Below, piece after piece: positions 62,555-64,000 of a DNA stretch of 64,000 nucleotides (position 1 is its first letter; each line of letters begins with the position of its first letter). Both the position numbers and the translations under genes were made by a program. This DNA is from Bifidobacterium crudilactis (lineage in GTDB: Bacteria > Actinomycetota > Actinomycetes > Actinomycetales > Bifidobacteriaceae): positions 990,634-1,054,633 of the forward strand of contig NZ_JHAL01000002.1 of NCBI RefSeq assembly GCF_000738005.1. The letters are read 5' to 3'. The notes under the pieces were generated by a model that had not been told where the DNA came from, did not search any database, and saw only the letters and a list, made by a program, of their open reading frames with translations.

Positions 62555-63595
62555 ATGAATTCACCAACACCACATCCACACGGCACTCAAGCAAACAAGA
62601 CGGTCAATGTCGCCATTCTCGGCGCCGGCGGCATAGCCAACACCATGGCGCGAACATTGCTCGCCATGAAATCCGACGAACGATACCGGGGACTCATCAA
62701 CCCCTATGCCGTTGCGGCCAGGGACGGCGAGCGAGCGCGCGGCTTCGCCGAACGGTACGGATTCCCCGTCTCCTACGGTTCGTACGAGGATATGGTCGCG
62801 GACCCGGATGTCGACCTGGTGTATATCGCCACCCCGCATAGCATGCATGCCGAGCAGGCACTGATGTGTCTGGAGGCGGGCAAACATCTTCTGGTCGAGA
62901 AATCCTTCACGGCAAACGCCGCTCAGGCTGAGGAAGTATTATCCCTGTCCGAATCGAAGGGGCTGCTGTGCACCGAGGCCATCTGGACCAGATACATGCC
63001 CTCCCGCGGCATCATCAACGACATCATCGACTCGGGAACCATCGGCGAGGTGACCTCGGCAAGCGCCAACCTGGGCTACCCCATCACCGCCAACGCCAGG
63101 CTCGTCGAGCCAGAACTCGCCGGAGGCGCACTGCTCGACGTGGGTGTGTACCCATTGAACTTCCTTGATATGGCCCTGCAGGGCAGGGAACCCTCAAGAA
63201 TCGCCAGCGCATACCAGCCGTACGGCACCGGTGTCGACGCACAGAGCTCCACCACCTTGTTCTATGACGACGGCATCATGGCCGTGGCCACGAGTTCGAT
63301 GCTGGGCCAATCGGATCGCACCGGGTGCGTATGGGGAACCAAGGGCGTGCTGGTCTGCCAGAACGTCAACGACATTTCCTCCATCGTGGTGTATGGACCG
63401 GGGTATGAGGTGGTAGGCGACTATCCGATACCTCCGCAACTCACCGGATACGAGTACGAGGTCGCCTCTGCGGCTCAGGCAATACGTGACGGCGCCACCG
63501 AATGCAGTGAGATGCCCCACAGCGACACCTTGAGAATCATGCGCATGATGGATGAGATACGAGGCATCTGGGGACTGCGCTATCCCTTCGAGTGA
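62555..63595 (+). CDS. Gfo/Idh/MocA-family oxidoreductase
   Basis: 346 residues. NAD(P)-binding Rossmann domain with AILGAGGIANTMAR near residue 15, then VYIATPHSMHAEQALMCLEAGKHLLVEKSF with the catalytic-type Lys of EKS, and a C-terminal alpha/beta domain with GGALLDVGVYPLNFL. Members oxidise or reduce sugars or inositols. No transporter or regulator of sugar genes is adjacent, so the substrate is unknown. Start ATG 62555 has GGGGGAACAGCA upstream; an earlier in-frame ATG at 62513 adds 14 residues that are not family-like. Confidence 0.92.
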   Translation: MNSPTPHPHGTQANKTVNVAILGAGGIANTMARTLLAMKSDERYRGLINPYAVAARDGERARGFAERYGFPVSYGSYEDMVADPDVDLVYIATPHSMHAEQALMCLEAGKHLLVEKSFTANAAQAEEVLSLSESKGLLCTEAIWTRYMPSRGIINDIIDSGTIGEVTSASANLGYPITANARLVEPELAGGALLDVGVYPLNFLDMALQGREPSRIASAYQPYGTGVDAQSSTTLFYDDGIMAVATSSMLGQSDRTGCVWGTKGVLVCQNVNDISSIVVYGPGYEVVGDYPIPPQLTGYEYEVASAAQAIRDGATECSEMPHSDTLRIMRMMDEIRGIWGLRYPFE

Positions 63596-63668
63596 TTCAG
63601 AAACGCAGTGCCGAGTGGTGCTCAACACACCCGTCGGCGCTGCGTTCCTAGATGCACAGTCCGATTGG

Positions 63669-64000
63669 TCACACGGTTCCTGTGACGGCACGACCGGATG
63701 CGAAACGACTCAACGCTCCTGTTTTGGCGATGCCGATATACAGCACCCACATCAATGCGCCCGAAATAACCGCACCGGAGATGGCGTTCGTGATGATATT
63801 CACCAGCGCGAAGCTACCGGTGATGCGCACGCCTGCATACGTGGTGAAGAAGGAGAACACCGAGCCTGCTATCCCGGTCAACACCCCCGCGAAGACCGCT
63901 GACCAGATATCCCAACGCCTGTACAGCAATATCAGAAATGCCAGTTCGGTGAACGCTCCTTGAACTAGCCCTGCGACAATCGAGCCCGCGAATCCCCACT
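63669..64000 (-). CDS. ECF transporter S component, partial (C-terminal part)
   Basis: The last about 110 residues of a membrane protein whose start is beyond the window. Four hydrophobic segments are visible; WGFAGSIVAGLVQGAFTELAFLILL followed by RRWDIWSAVFAGVLTGIAGS is like ECF S subunits of the thiamine/hydroxymethylpyrimidine type (YkoE-like). S subunits bind a vitamin and dock on a shared energising module. It ends about 75 bp from the oxidoreductase stop on the opposite strand. Substrate is a guess without the N-terminus. Confidence 0.7.
   Translation of the reverse strand, partial: WGFAGSIVAGLVQGAFTELAFLILLYRRWDIWSAVFAGVLTGIAGSVFSFFTTYAGVRITGSFALVNIITNAISGAVISGALMWVLYIGIAKTGALSRFASGRAVTGTV

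Overview
The window looks like a chromosomal segment of a high-GC, Gram-positive, fermentative actinobacterium, most likely Bifidobacterium or a close relative. The evidence is a pyruvate formate-lyase/activase pair, the order trigger factor-clpP1-clpP2-clpX next to RNase D and a DUF3000 gene, three surface proteins with sortase-type C-termini, a two-subunit succinate dehydrogenase/fumarate reductase with no membrane anchor nearby, an oleate hydratase, and frequent GTG/TTG starts with AAGGAG-type ribosome sites. Species cannot be fixed from the sequence alone.

Layout. 0-4 kb: ychF, proC and a proline iminopeptidase-type hydrolase. 4.3-11.7 kb: a two-component system with an unusual double-length histidine kinase, converging on a MacB-type ABC exporter (permease plus ATPase). 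12-28 kb: housekeeping metabolism and DNA handling (class IV aminotransferase, O-acetylhomoserine sulfhydrylase, pyridoxal kinase, yraN-comM-dprA, MGMT-like protein, sdhAB, O-methyltransferase, LOG protein, nhaA, malY) and tRNA-Arg(ACG). 28.4-31.6 kb: a large LPYTG-anchored pilin-like surface protein with a run of nine G upstream of its start. 32.6-39 kb: an operon-like block for D-glutamate and 5-oxoproline: DUF1445, pxpA, a pxpB-pxpC fusion, a biotin carboxylase-BCCP fusion and DUF4392. 39-41 kb: a second wall-anchored protein. 41-51.7 kb: clpX/clpP/tig, RNase D, DUF3000, pflA and pflB. 51.7-64 kb: nadE, M20 amidohydrolase, HAD phosphatase, oleate hydratase, a tandem PAP2 wall-anchored phosphatase, cyclophilin, a Vsr endonuclease, a Gfo/Idh/MocA oxidoreductase and the end of an ECF transporter S subunit.

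Two dispersed palindromic repeat families cross this layout. Family 1 has six copies of about 70 bp with GATAACTGC...GCAGTTATC ends; the stems vary by paired changes, and the copies lie between convergent, co-directional and divergent genes alike. Family 2 has two 109-bp copies ending in TTGTGTAGGGATT and its complement. These repeats, and the split D-glutamate cyclase/5-oxoprolinase/biotin carboxylase operon, are the most interesting content.
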